Part shown: in pieces, positions 1 through 8,861 of the stretch | Layout of the letters: every line of letters starts with the position of its first letter | Numbering within the stretch: the first letter of the stretch is position 1 | Origin: Gammaproteobacteria bacterium | GTDB taxonomy: Bacteria; Pseudomonadota; Gammaproteobacteria; Pseudomonadales; Azotimanducaceae | DNA length: 40,104 nt | Direction of reading: 5' to 3' | Assembly (NCBI GenBank): GCA_024640825.1 | Contig: JAHEEG010000295.1 | Coordinates: 1-40,104 of the forward strand | Translations under genes and position numbers: made by a program | The notes under the pieces: generated by a model | What the model was told of the DNA's origin: nothing | Databases searched by the model: none | The model's input: only the letters and a program-made list of their open reading frames with translations

Positions 1-702
1 AAGGTCATCACGACGCTCAGGGTTATGGCCGCAGAGCATCTCCTGGCTGGCGTATGCGGGGGTCAGCGCCGCAAGCCGCGCGGGATCGAATTCCGGGTCA
101 TCTTCCTCACCGTGGTTGAGATGCACGGCACGGGCAATGCCGAAGTCGAGAATTTTGGCCTTATTGTCCGGTGCGATGAACACGTTCCCAGGTTTGAAAT
201 CCGCGTGCACAACGCCGGCTTCATGGGCGTGCTCGAGCCCCGCGCACAGACAGCGAATGATGGTCCAGGCCATCTCATCGGGCAGGCCTGTCGGATACGC
301 CCGGAGCAACTCCGCCAGCTCTTGTCCTTCCAGCAGTTCCATGATGATGAAGGGCACATCGCCATCCTTGTCGAAATCAAAGATGGACACGATGCTCGGG
401 TGCGACAGCGCCTGGGATTTGACGGCTTCCCGCTGCAGAGCGATGAACGCTTCGGGATGCTCGCGAAAGTCGTTGTTCAACACCTTCACGGCGACGAAAG
501 GCTGTCGGTCCCTGGCTTCAACCTTGCGCAGATCTTTGGCCCGGAAAACGGTCCCCATGCCGCCGCTACCCAACTTCTCCTCAAGCACGAAGCGCTGTTT
601 CAACACTCGAGGTGGATCGGCTTCGCCGCTTCCTCGCGCGCTACCGGTGCGCGATACGCTGGTGTCCGTACGGAGTACCGTAATGTCCTGAGCTTCGCTC
701 AT
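1..702 (-). CDS. Serine/threonine protein kinase, N-terminal part (runs off window edge)
   Basis: The first 234 residues of a Hanks-type Ser/Thr kinase are visible. They show a glycine-rich loop GSGGMG (about residue 45), the VAVKV lysine, a catalytic loop HADFKPGN (Ala in place of the usual Arg of HRD), a DFG metal motif and a TPAYASQEM segment at the APE position. HxD loops lacking Arg usually mark kinases that do not need activation-loop phosphorylation, though that is inference here. Start ATG at 702 overlaps the phosphatase stop by 4 bases (ATGA), so kinase, PP2C and FHA genes are translationally coupled. Such trios regulate type VI secretion or cell-wall and division processes in other Gram-negatives; nothing in the window identifies the target. 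The C-terminus, and any membrane or sensor domain, lies outside the window. Confidence 0.93.
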   Translation of the reverse strand, partial: MSEAQDITVLRTDTSVSRTGSARGSGEADPPRVLKQRFVLEEKLGSGGMGTVFRAKDLRKVEARDRQPFVAVKVLNNDFREHPEAFIALQREAVKSQALSHPSIVSIFDFDKDGDVPFIIMELLEGQELAELLRAYPTGLPDEMAWTIIRCLCAGLEHAHEAGVVHADFKPGNVFIAPDNKAKILDFGIARAVHLNHGEEDDPEFDPARLAALTPAYASQEMLCGHNPERRDDL

Positions 703-1451
703 GACGACTCCGGACGGGCAATCACCAGCGACACGTTGTCTCTGGCTGGACCTTGCAGGCACCGCTGCAGCAGGGAGTCTGCGGCTTTCTCCAACTCGCG
801 GGCGCTCAGGCCTTCCACCAGCTCATGCTTTTCCAGCTCGCGGTAAAGGCCGTCACTGCACAGCAGAAACGTATCATCGAGATCGACATCAAAAACGGCA
901 ATATCCAGATGCAGCTGATGCTGGCCGCCGACGGCGCGGGTAATGATGTTGGTGTCCGCGGCCAGCGCTTCCGCCTCGGAAACGGCCCCCGAGTCCAGCA
1001 GATCGGAAATCGGATTGTGATCGCGGGTAATCAGCTCCAGATGGCCAGATCTGAGACGGTAGAGCCTGCTGTCTCCCGCCCACAGCGCCACCCCGGTTCG
1101 ACCCCGGCAGACCATAGTGACCACCGTACTGCCGATCGTGGTTCTGACTCCGCAGCTCTCGGCATGGCGACGCAGATCCAGGTTGACGCCAAGCAGCGCA
1201 TCCTCCACGGCGTCAACCTGTTCGGACAGTGAAACTTCCGGAACCAGCGCGTGCAGAGCGCTGACGATGGCCTGACTCGCAACCTCCCCTGCGTGGTGCC
1301 CACCCATACCGTCGGCAACTGCCCAGAGTTGGGCGTCGGGGCAGCTGAGCACCGCATCTTCGTTGTGGTGACGTCGCTTGCCAGTGTGCGTCTGTTCCGC
1401 GCTGTGCCAGGTGAGATCCATTAAAAGTCCCTCGGCCAGGCCGGTACTCAT
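699..1451 (-). CDS. PP2C-family Ser/Thr protein phosphatase
   Basis: A 250-residue PPM/PP2C phosphatase, full length for the bacterial Stp/PppA type. Its metal-binding motifs are all present: RRHHNEDAV near the N-terminus, ADGMGGHHAGE, the WAGDSRLYRL strand, DTFLLCSDGL and the final RDNVSLVI. It should dephosphorylate substrates of the neighbouring kinase. The ATG at 1451 overlaps the FHA stop (ATGA). An in-frame ATG ten codons downstream (1421) is preceded by GAGGGA at good spacing, so the true start may be MDLTWHSAEQ. The family normally begins close to the S-x-x-T-x-x-G-x-R-R motif, which favours the shorter form. Cytoplasmic, no membrane segment. Confidence 0.95.
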   Translation of the reverse strand: MSTGLAEGLLMDLTWHSAEQTHTGKRRHHNEDAVLSCPDAQLWAVADGMGGHHAGEVASQAIVSALHALVPEVSLSEQVDAVEDALLGVNLDLRRHAESCGVRTTIGSTVVTMVCRGRTGVALWAGDSRLYRLRSGHLELITRDHNPISDLLDSGAVSEAEALAADTNIITRAVGGQHQLHLDIAVFDVDLDDTFLLCSDGLYRELEKHELVEGLSARELEKAADSLLQRCLQGPARDNVSLVIARPESS

Positions 1452-1780
1452 CCGATGCGGAAGCGAATGGCGGAGTCTTCTGTCAGGGGCTCACCCAGAC
1501 TGATCCACCCCTCGCCCCAGAGTCGGATTTCGCCCCGCCGCACGAAAACAACACGTTCGTCCTCCGTCTGCACAAAGGTCCCGTTGCAGCTGTGATCGAC
1601 CAGCACACACGACCGCTTGCGCCGCTCAATGTGCGCATGGTGGCGCGAAGCAAATCGTCTGGAAACGGTGAGATCAGAATCGGGCAGCGAGCCAACGGAA
1701 AGCGCCTGCCGGTCGCCATTGAGCGCGACCCGCCGGTCACGCCAATCGAGAACAAGCTGTGAGCGCTCCTGCGCATCCAT
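1448..1780 (-). CDS. FHA-domain protein
   Basis: A single forkhead-associated domain of about 110 residues. It has the expected phosphothreonine-binding elements: the VGSLPDSDLTV turn, SRRFASRHHAHI (the Ser/Arg and His region of the FHA loop) and NGTFVQ. FHA domains bind phosphothreonine, so the likely partner is the kinase or one of its substrates. The open frame continues upstream to 1945, but that extension is Pro/Arg-rich and non-homologous, so ATG 1780 (MDAQERSQLVLDW) is preferred. No strong ribosome site is visible before it. The stop overlaps the PP2C start. Confidence 0.88.
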   Translation of the reverse strand: MDAQERSQLVLDWRDRRVALNGDRQALSVGSLPDSDLTVSRRFASRHHAHIERRKRSCVLVDHSCNGTFVQTEDERVVFVRRGEIRLWGEGWISLGEPLTEDSAIRFRIG

Positions 1781-1978
1781 GTCGCATACCGCCGGTAATC
1801 CGAAGTCTGAACAAGCATAGGGGAGCGGCAGCCCGCTGAAAGCGACCCACCTCACAGCGCCAGAGGAACAGTTTCTCAGAATCGGTGTGGCCCGCAGGCC
1901 TGGCCGGGTTGGCCTACACCGGGGCGGCCTTGGCCGATGGAGCACGGCCGGACGGCCCTGCCCGGCAGGGGCGGAAAC

Positions 1979-2833
1979 CTAGTGCATGAAAGCGAACATG
2001 CGACGTCGGTAACTCGCCGCAACGTCCGAGCCTTTGCCCAGCAAATTGAAGATCCGAATCATAGTCAGACGGCCGATGTCATCTCGAAAAGTCCGGTCCG
2101 CCTGCAACACCGCCATGGCGTTGTCGAGGGCCTGCGGGTAGTCGCCGGCCGCAGCAAGCCGAACCGCCATCTGATAGCGCAGCTCAAGATCGTCCGGGTT
2201 CCCCTGCACCGCGGCCTGCAACTCGGCCAGCTGCGGCATTCCGGCGGCTTCCTCCAGTACTTCCAGACGTGTCTGGGGACGCTCCCGCTGTTCCGTGTCC
2301 CCAGGAATCTCAGCCAGCAACTGACGCGCATCATCCACCGCCCCGGTAAGCAGCAGAACGTCCGCAAGCTCGACCTTGAAAGCCAGATTCTGAGGTTCCT
2401 CAGCCACCGCCTGCTGGAGCATCTGCAAGGCTCGGTCATAGTCTCCAGTCGCCAGCAGTTGATCGAGCGCGCCGCGCAGCGATTCTGCGGGCGACAGCGT
2501 CAGCTCGTCGATCAGGTTCTGCAGTGTGGTTTCTGCCTGTGGCCCATCGAGCTGATGTGCCAGTTCGCCCCCCTTGACAACCCGCAAGCTGGGCAGACCC
2601 TGAACACGCAGATGCTGGGCCAGCGTCTGGTCCCGGGCGACGTCGACGAGACCGAGCAGCACCTTACCCTGCTGGCGGGCAACCAGGGTTTCCAGCGTCC
2701 TGCGGGTATCCACCGATGGCGGAACCTGATCGGCCCAGAACAGGATCAGCACGGGGGTCTGCTGAGACTTTTCCACCACTTCGGTCTGAAAAGTCTCCGG
2801 GGAAACGTCAAAAACGTAGGAATTTGCTTCCAT
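1979..2833 (-). CDS. cnoX: CnoX/YbbN-like chaperedoxin (thioredoxin-like + TPR)
   Basis: 284 residues, the same size as E. coli CnoX (YbbN). The N-terminal 110 residues are a thioredoxin fold (FDVSPETFQ, PVLILFWADQVPP, a cis-Pro region VQGLPSLRVVKGG). The rest is a TPR region (residues about 120-284) with repeated helical pairs such as DYDRALQMLQQAVAEEP. CnoX protects unfolding proteins from over-oxidation and hands them to GroEL or DnaK. The active-site position reads WADQVPPS, with no cysteine, where E. coli keeps one Cys (SQHC) and thioredoxin has CGPC, so this copy cannot do thiol chemistry there. ATG 2833 begins the homologous region; the open frame upstream to 2944 is not conserved-looking. 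Confidence 0.93.
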   Translation of the reverse strand: MEANSYVFDVSPETFQTEVVEKSQQTPVLILFWADQVPPSVDTRRTLETLVARQQGKVLLGLVDVARDQTLAQHLRVQGLPSLRVVKGGELAHQLDGPQAETTLQNLIDELTLSPAESLRGALDQLLATGDYDRALQMLQQAVAEEPQNLAFKVELADVLLLTGAVDDARQLLAEIPGDTEQRERPQTRLEVLEEAAGMPQLAELQAAVQGNPDDLELRYQMAVRLAAAGDYPQALDNAMAVLQADRTFRDDIGRLTMIRIFNLLGKGSDVAASYRRRMFAFMH

Positions 2834-2904
2834 CACACAATTTTCAGCCAGCTGCGAAAGTGCAATAGTACTACAGGTGCTACAGTCCGGAGATTCCCGC
2901 TTGC

Positions 2905-2934
2905 TTGGCCTATCCGGGCAGCTTTCGCTACGAT
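2905..2934 (+). promoter_or_regulatory. Candidate sigma-70 promoter for the VOC gene
   Basis: TTGGCC (2905-2910), 18 bases, then TACGAT (2929-2934). The implied start near 2941 gives a leader of about 25 bases before the GTG at 2967. The boxes are fair rather than strong, and assignment is by pattern only. Confidence 0.35.
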
Positions 2935-2966
2935 CACCGCTCATATTTCACTGCAGCGAGATTGCC

Positions 2967-3461
2967 GTGCCGAACAGCGCTGACGCCTCCGCACACGAGA
3001 CGCCGCCTTTGCCGCCTTCCCCCACTCGCCCCCCCTTCCAACTGGAAGGACTGGACCACCTCGTTCTCCGCGCGCGGAACAGCGACCAGCTGGTGCGCTT
3101 CTACTGCGAGGTTCTTGGCTGCCAAGTGGAACGAACGGTCGCCGCTGTAGGTCTTGTTCAGCTGCGCGCCGGAAATGCTCTCATCGACCTGGTAAGCACT
3201 TCGGGCGAGCTGGGTCGAAGAAAAGGCGCTCCGCCGCAGGCCACGGGCGGACAGAATCTGGATCACTTCTGCCTGCGGGTAAATCCTTTCGATGTTAAGG
3301 CAATGACCGAACACCTGAGACGCTGGGGCGTGACAGGCAGCCCGGTAAGAGAAGTCTACGGCGCCGAGGGCACCGGGCCCAGCATCTATATCGCAGACCC
3401 CGAGGGCAACCAGATCGAACTCAAGGGCCCCGCGAATGAGCCCGCCAAACGGTTAGACTAG
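2967..3461 (+). CDS. VOC-family (glyoxalase/bleomycin-resistance-like) protein
   Basis: 164 residues with one vicinal-oxygen-chelate unit: LDHLVLRARNSDQLVRFYCE, a central LDHFCLRV strand and a terminal IYIADPEGNQIELKG. The metal-site residues fit the pattern H (DHLVL), H (DHFCL) and E (QIELKG). VOC proteins act on many substrates (glyoxalase I, extradiol dioxygenases, fosfomycin resistance); this sequence resembles small uncharacterised members. The GTG at 2967 is preferred because it follows GCGAG at suitable distance and lies just downstream of a plausible promoter; the frame upstream to 2877 looks non-coding. It is divergent from the chaperedoxin gene. Confidence 0.88.
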   Translation: MPNSADASAHETPPLPPSPTRPPFQLEGLDHLVLRARNSDQLVRFYCEVLGCQVERTVAAVGLVQLRAGNALIDLVSTSGELGRRKGAPPQATGGQNLDHFCLRVNPFDVKAMTEHLRRWGVTGSPVREVYGAEGTGPSIYIADPEGNQIELKGPANEPAKRLD

Positions 3462-3494
3462 GCGTCTTCTGTCTTCGTCATCGCGAGAGCCCAA

Positions 3495-4553
3495 ATGCAG
3501 CACGAAACCGCGCCAGTCAGAGCCGACGAGGAAATGGACTGGCCCAGACTCGCCGACTATCTGGCCCGACACCTGCCGGCCGCTCGCGGCGAGATGAGCG
3601 TAGCCCAGTTTCCCGGCGGCAGTGCCAACCTGACCTATCTGGTGCGGTTCGGCGACACAGAGTACGTTGTCAGGCGCCCTCCTCTGGGGCCAGTCGCGCC
3701 CGGAGCGCACGATATGGTTCGCGAGCACAAGGTCCTGTCCCGACTGTATCAAGCATTTGCTGCAGCGCCCCGCTGCTATCTGCTGTGTGAAGACGAAACA
3801 GTGATCGGCGCCAGATTCATCGTCGTGGAAAGACGCACCGGAGTGGTCATCAGAGACGCTTTTCCAGATGCCTGGCAGGGTCTGCCGGATATCGCCATTC
3901 GCACGAGCAACGCGCTGGTGGACGCCATGGCCGGCTTGCACAACGTCGATCCGGCAAGCTGCGGCCTGGAGGACCTCGGTCGGCCGGAAGGCTTTGTGGA
4001 GAGACAGGTGTCGGGCTGGCAGAAACGCTGGGAGCTGGCCAGAGACGCAGACCAGCCAGGAATGGACGAGCTGCACAGGCTGCTTGCAGAGCGCATACCG
4101 ACGCCGCAGCGGACCAGCATCCTGCACAACGACCTGAAGCTGGATAACTGCCAGTTCGAGCCGGATGATCCAGATAAAGTGAAATCCATTTTCGATTGGG
4201 ACATGGCCACCCTAGGGGACCCCCTGGTGGATCTGGGAACCCTGCTGGGCTACTGGCCCGAGCCAGCCGACCCGGCGCCCAGAGCCGTGAGGCCTGAAGG
4301 CGCCAGGGACCCCTTCCCCAGCCGGCGGCAGATCTGCGATCGCTACGCGGCCAGCACCGGGCTGGACCTGACCCATGTCCACTGGTACGAGGCATTCGCA
4401 CTGTGGAAAACCTCAGTAGTGGTGCAGCAGATCTACATCCGCTACAAACGCGGGCAGACGCGTGACGAGCGGTTCGCCACCATCGCGGAGCGAATTCCCA
4501 TGTTGGTCGACCAGGCGCTAACGCTGTTTGCCCGGCAGCGGAGCCAGGCCTGA
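3495..4553 (+). CDS. Phosphotransferase-family protein (ACAD10/11 kinase-domain-like)
   Basis: 352 residues of the aminoglycoside phosphotransferase/choline kinase fold. Visible motifs are a nucleotide loop FPGGSANLTYLVRFG (39-53), the catalytic HNDLKLDN (211-218) and the metal-binding DWDMATLGDPLVDLG (234-248). This pattern matches the family fused to acyl-CoA dehydrogenases in mammalian ACAD10/ACAD11, where the kinase phosphorylates 4-hydroxyacyl-CoA during 4-hydroxy fatty acid breakdown. In bacteria the kinase is often a separate protein next to fatty-acid genes. The context here (acyl-CoA carboxylase close by) supports a lipid role over antibiotic resistance, but the substrate is inferred. 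It lies 33 bases after the VOC gene. Confidence 0.92.
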   Translation: MQHETAPVRADEEMDWPRLADYLARHLPAARGEMSVAQFPGGSANLTYLVRFGDTEYVVRRPPLGPVAPGAHDMVREHKVLSRLYQAFAAAPRCYLLCEDETVIGARFIVVERRTGVVIRDAFPDAWQGLPDIAIRTSNALVDAMAGLHNVDPASCGLEDLGRPEGFVERQVSGWQKRWELARDADQPGMDELHRLLAERIPTPQRTSILHNDLKLDNCQFEPDDPDKVKSIFDWDMATLGDPLVDLGTLLGYWPEPADPAPRAVRPEGARDPFPSRRQICDRYAASTGLDLTHVHWYEAFALWKTSVVVQQIYIRYKRGQTRDERFATIAERIPMLVDQALTLFARQRSQA

Positions 4554-4578
4554 AACAGCTGACGGGGCCGGCTGGATC

Positions 4579-5196
4579 TCAGAGGTCGCTGAGGGCGCGG
4601 CGGATCTGCTCCTCCACGTCGCGCAGCCGGTCCTTACCGAAGTAAAGGGCTTCGCCCACGAAGAAGCTGGGCGAGCCGAAAACGCCGCGCGCTACCGAGG
4701 CCTCGGTGTTGGCAACGAGCTGTTGTTTGATCTCTGGATCGCCGATAGCCTCGAGGATCTGCTCCGCGGGCAGATCTGATTCTCTCAGCGCGGCCGCCAT
4801 CACCTCCGAGTCGTCCATTTTTTTTGGGTCCGACCACATGTGGCGAAACACCTCCTCGACGTAGCGATCGAAAAACCCAGCCTGCTGCGCGTAGACCGCG
4901 CCGCGCATGATCTGCAGCGTGTTGACGGGAAAGTGCGGGTTCCGCCGATAGTCTTCGATGCCGTGATGCTCCAGAAAACGCTGGGTTTCCAGCTGCATGT
5001 ACTCACCCTTATTGCGGATACCCTGCAGCGATACCGCGGGCGATACGTTACCAGTAGCCTTGAATACGCCTCCCAGCAGCACGGGCACGTAGTCGAAGGT
5101 AACCCCGACCCGATCTTCGATCTTCGGAATGACCCGATGACTCAGATACGCGTTGGGGCTGCCGAAATCGAAATGAAATTCCACCTTGATCGTCAT
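4579..5196 (-). CDS. DsbA-fold 2-hydroxychromene-2-carboxylate isomerase / kappa-GST-like protein
   Basis: 205 residues of the DsbA/HCCA-isomerase family. The N-terminus FHFDFGSPNAYLS carries the serine that replaces the DsbA cysteine pair. The C-terminal GSPSFFVGEALYFGKDRL is the characteristic cis-Pro and glutathione-binding segment. Family enzymes use glutathione to isomerise hydroxychromene carboxylates in naphthalene breakdown, or act as kappa-class glutathione transferases. The substrate cannot be read from the sequence. It converges with the phosphotransferase gene (25-base gap) and diverges from the carboxylase gene. Confidence 0.92.
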   Translation of the reverse strand: MTIKVEFHFDFGSPNAYLSHRVIPKIEDRVGVTFDYVPVLLGGVFKATGNVSPAVSLQGIRNKGEYMQLETQRFLEHHGIEDYRRNPHFPVNTLQIMRGAVYAQQAGFFDRYVEEVFRHMWSDPKKMDDSEVMAAALRESDLPAEQILEAIGDPEIKQQLVANTEASVARGVFGSPSFFVGEALYFGKDRLRDVEEQIRRALSDL

Positions 5197-5427
5197 ATCT
5201 GCGGTCTTCCTGGATAACCTTTCTATGATCCCATCTTATCGAATCGCGACGAAGAGACAGCCCCCGCTTCAGCAGAAGCAATCGCACTGCCAACGATCAC
5301 AACGCCCGCAGACCGGCAGGTTGACCCTTGGGCAATATGCTGGTCGGGCTTTGTCCTGCTGCGGCACTTCTGTAGTCTTGGGAAGGACGGCCGTGGCCAG
5401 AAGCGGTCGGATAATCAGGGGAAAACC

Positions 5428-8400
5428 ATGCTGCAGAAACTGCTCATCGCCAACCGCGGCGAGATTGCCATCCGCATCGCCCGGGCGGCTGCCGACCTGG
5501 GCATCAAGACCGTCGCCGTTTACGCCAAAGAGGACGCCCGATCTCTGCATCTGCTGCGGGCCGATGAGGCGCTGCCGCTGGAGGCAAGCGGTGCCGCCGC
5601 CTATCTGGATATGCAGCGAATTATCGAGGTGGCTGCCATCGCCGGCTGCGACGCCGTGCATCCCGGCTATGGGTTTCTTGCCGAAAATGCGGAGTTCGCG
5701 CAGCGGGTGACCGAAGCTGGGATCGTCTTCGTCGGACCGCGGCCTGAGGTTCTCGCCCGACTGGGCGATAAGGTGTCCGCACGAAATCTCGCCGCTGAAT
5801 GCGGCGTGCCGATACTTTCGGGCACCAGCAGCGCCACCAGTCTCGAAGCGGCCAAAGCCTTCTTCGATGCCCTGCCGGAAGACCTGCCAGAAGCCAAGGC
5901 CATGGTTGTCAAGGCCGTCGGCGGCGGCGGCGGGCGCGGCATGCGCATCGTCAGCCGGGCCGAAGATATCGAGTCCGCCTACCGGCGCTGCGCGTCAGAA
6001 GCCCAGGCGGCATTCGGCAACGCGGCACTGTATGTAGAGCAGCTGGTGGCGAAAGCCCGTCACGTGGAAGTTCAGATCCTCGGAGACCAGGCTGGCGAGG
6101 TGACCCACCTGTGGGACCGGGAATGCACACTGCAGCGCCGTCACCAGAAGCTGATCGAACTCGCGCCCAGCCCGTCGCTGCACCACACAACGCGCGAGCA
6201 GCTGCTGGATGCTGCGGTGGCGCTTGGCCGCCATCTGGACTACACCAGCCTGGGCACCGTGGAGTTCCTGCTCGACACCTCAGACGACGGGCAGCCGTTC
6301 GTTTTCATCGAAGCCAATGCCCGGCTGCAGGTTGAACACACGGTTACCGAAGCCGTTACCGGCGTGGATCTGGTGAAGGCGCAACTGCAGTTGGCCGGCG
6401 GCGCATCACTGGCATCACTGGGGCTCAGCCCAACCCCGCCACCCCCGAAAGGTAGCGCTGTCCAACTCCGCGTGAACATGGAAACCATGCAGGAGGACGG
6501 TAGCACGCGGCCTGCCGGCGGCTCCCTCACCGCGTTCGAAGTGCCTAACGGGCCCGGCGTCCGCGTGGACACCTTCGGCTATGCCGGTTACACGACGAGC
6601 CCGGCGTTCGATTCGCTGCTGGCCAAAGTCATCGTGTTCGAGGAAAGCGGCGATCTAAGGCGTCTGCTGTCGAAAGCCGACCGCGCCCTGAATGAATTCC
6701 GTATAGAGGGCGTGCCCACCAACCTGACTTTCCTGCGCAGCCTGATCGCAAGCGACGCCGTTCGAGAGAACCGTATCTATACCCGATACGTGGAGGACAA
6801 CGTCATGGACCTGGCCCGGTGGGCACCGCCTTCCAGGCCTGGATTCGCCGCCATTGACCCCGCGCAGCCCGCCAACAGCCAAGCCGATTCCCTGCCGGGG
6901 CGTGCCGGTTACACCCTGGAAAGCAGCGACCCCCTGGCCGTGCTCAATCTGGCGAGAACCATCGACGACACCCCCCGGGAGGCGGCGCTGGCGGAACAGG
7001 AGGGACTCCGATCAGTAACCGCGCCCATGCAGGGGACCATCGTCTCCGTGGAGCTGGCCGAGGGTGACCAGGTGCGGCCCGGCCAGGCGCTGATCATCAT
7101 GGAAGCCATGAAGATGGAACATGTCATCGAAGCCCCGGTGGGCGGCGTGCTGAGGGAACTGCGCGTCGCAGCGGGCGATACTCTATTCGAAGGGCATACG
7201 CTGCTGGTGATCGAGGAAGCGGACGTTGCGGCGGACGAAGCCGCCATGCTCAGCGAGTATGACCTGGATCTGACGAGGCCCGATCTGGCCGAATCTTTCA
7301 CCCGCCATGGGTACGGACTGGATGAAAACCGCCCCGAAGCCGTGGCCCGACGCCACGGCCGCGGAAACCGCACCGCCCGGGAGAACATCGCCGACCTGGT
7401 GGATGGGGATACCTTCGTCGAGTACGGACCGCTGATGGTGGCCGCGCAGCGGCGTCGGCGGACCATCGAGGATCTCATGGAGAAAACCACCGGCGACGGC
7501 ATGGTCGCCGGCGTCGGCTGCGTCAACGGCGCCCATTTCGGCCGCGAGCATTCGCGGGTGGTTGCCATGTCTTACGACTACATGGTTCTGGCTGGCACCC
7601 AGGGCCACATGAACCACCTGAAGAAAGACAGATTGTTCGAACTCGCCGAGCACAACCAGTTGCCCCTCGTACTGTTCGCGGAGGGCGGCGGTGGCCGCCC
7701 GGGGGACACCGACGGCACCGGCGTCGCCGGCCTCGACTGCTACGCGTTCAATTACTTCGCGCGCCTCTCCGGCCTGGTACCCCTGGTCGGCATAACCAAC
7801 GGCTACTGTTTCGCCGGCAATGCAGCGCTGCTGGGCTGTTGCGACGTCATCATCGCAACTGAGGGATCCAACATCGGCATGGGCGGACCCGCCATGGTGG
7901 AAGGCGGCGGGCTGGGGGTGTTTCGCCCGGACCAGATCGGCCCCATGAGCGTGCAGGTCCCCAACGGCGTCGTGGATATCGCCGTCAAAGACGAGGCTGA
8001 GGCCGTGGCCGCTGCCAAACAGTACCTGAGCTACTTCCAGGGCGCACTGCAGGAATGGGAATGCCCCGATCAGCGCCTGCTGCGACATCTGATCCCCGAG
8101 AATCGTCTGCGGGTCTACGACATCCGCCGAATCATCGAGCACCTGGCAGACGCCGGTTCGGTGCAGGAGCTGCGTCCGGCGTATGCCGCAGGCATCATCA
8201 CGTCGCTGGCGCGAATTGAGGGTAAGCCTCTGGGGATCATAGCCAACAACCCCGTGCACCTGGGCGGCGCCATCGACAGCGAAGGGGCCGACAAAGCATC
8301 CCGTTTCATCCAGCTGTGCGACGCCTTCGACGTGCCTATGCTGTTCCTTTGCGATACGCCGGGCTTCATGGTGGGCCCGGAAGCGGAAAAGAGCGCCCAG

Positions 8401-8826
8401 GTGCGTCGCTTCGCCCGCATGTTCGTCAGCGGCGCCAACGTCAGCGTGCCTTTCTTTACGATTATTCTGCGCAAAGGCTACGGTCTGGGTGCCCAGGCCA
8501 TGGCCGGCGGAGGCTTCAAAATACCCATGTTCACCGTCTCCTGGCCCACCGGCGAGTTCGGCGGGATGGGTTTGGAGGGGGCGGTGAAGCTGGGCTACCG
8601 CAACGAGCTGGCCGCGATCGAGGACCCTGTGGCGCGCAAGCAGACCTATGAGGAGATGGTGGCGCGCATGTACGAGCGGGGCAAGGCCGTGAACGTCGCC
8701 TCCACCTTCGAAATCGACGACGTCATCGACCCCGCGGATTCCCGGCGCTGGATCACCATGGCGCTGGAAAGCGCACCGCGCAAGGCGCGCCAGGGGAAGA
8801 AGCGCCCGCACATCGATACCTGGTAA
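5428..8826 (+). CDS. Single-chain acyl-CoA carboxylase (BC-BCCP-CT fusion)
   Basis: 1132 residues holding a whole biotin-dependent carboxylase. The biotin carboxylase part (1 to about 450) has the ATP-grasp glycine loop near residue 166 and EANARLQVEH at about 295. The biotin carrier has EAMKMEH with biotinyl-Lys at 562. The carboxyltransferase part (about 620-1132) has GGGRPGDTDGTGVAGL, NIGMGGPAMVEGGG, TPGFMVGPEAEKS and RKGYGLGAQAMAGGG. Most bacterial acyl-CoA carboxylases split these parts over two or more proteins. The layout matches the single-chain long-chain acyl-CoA carboxylases described structurally in mycobacteria. It should carboxylate an acyl-CoA with bicarbonate and ATP; chain length is not readable. 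ATG 5428 follows AGGGG at 7 bases. There is a 231-base gap to the divergent gene upstream. Confidence 0.96.
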   Translation: MLQKLLIANRGEIAIRIARAAADLGIKTVAVYAKEDARSLHLLRADEALPLEASGAAAYLDMQRIIEVAAIAGCDAVHPGYGFLAENAEFAQRVTEAGIVFVGPRPEVLARLGDKVSARNLAAECGVPILSGTSSATSLEAAKAFFDALPEDLPEAKAMVVKAVGGGGGRGMRIVSRAEDIESAYRRCASEAQAAFGNAALYVEQLVAKARHVEVQILGDQAGEVTHLWDRECTLQRRHQKLIELAPSPSLHHTTREQLLDAAVALGRHLDYTSLGTVEFLLDTSDDGQPFVFIEANARLQVEHTVTEAVTGVDLVKAQLQLAGGASLASLGLSPTPPPPKGSAVQLRVNMETMQEDGSTRPAGGSLTAFEVPNGPGVRVDTFGYAGYTTSPAFDSLLAKVIVFEESGDLRRLLSKADRALNEFRIEGVPTNLTFLRSLIASDAVRENRIYTRYVEDNVMDLARWAPPSRPGFAAIDPAQPANSQADSLPGRAGYTLESSDPLAVLNLARTIDDTPREAALAEQEGLRSVTAPMQGTIVSVELAEGDQVRPGQALIIMEAMKMEHVIEAPVGGVLRELRVAAGDTLFEGHTLLVIEEADVAADEAAMLSEYDLDLTRPDLAESFTRHGYGLDENRPEAVARRHGRGNRTARENIADLVDGDTFVEYGPLMVAAQRRRRTIEDLMEKTTGDGMVAGVGCVNGAHFGREHSRVVAMSYDYMVLAGTQGHMNHLKKDRLFELAEHNQLPLVLFAEGGGGRPGDTDGTGVAGLDCYAFNYFARLSGLVPLVGITNGYCFAGNAALLGCCDVIIATEGSNIGMGGPAMVEGGGLGVFRPDQIGPMSVQVPNGVVDIAVKDEAEAVAAAKQYLSYFQGALQEWECPDQRLLRHLIPENRLRVYDIRRIIEHLADAGSVQELRPAYAAGIITSLARIEGKPLGIIANNPVHLGGAIDSEGADKASRFIQLCDAFDVPMLFLCDTPGFMVGPEAEKSAQVRRFARMFVSGANVSVPFFTIILRKGYGLGAQAMAGGGFKIPMFTVSWPTGEFGGMGLEGAVKLGYRNELAAIEDPVARKQTYEEMVARMYERGKAVNVASTFEIDDVIDPADSRRWITMALESAPRKARQGKKRPHIDTW

Positions 8827-8861
8827 GACCATACATCGATGACTAGGCCACTGACGAAGTT

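Noticed and set aside
25-846. 273-codon plus-strand open frame
   Set aside because: It overlaps the kinase and phosphatase, both with complete catalytic motifs; no domain or ribosome site on the plus strand.
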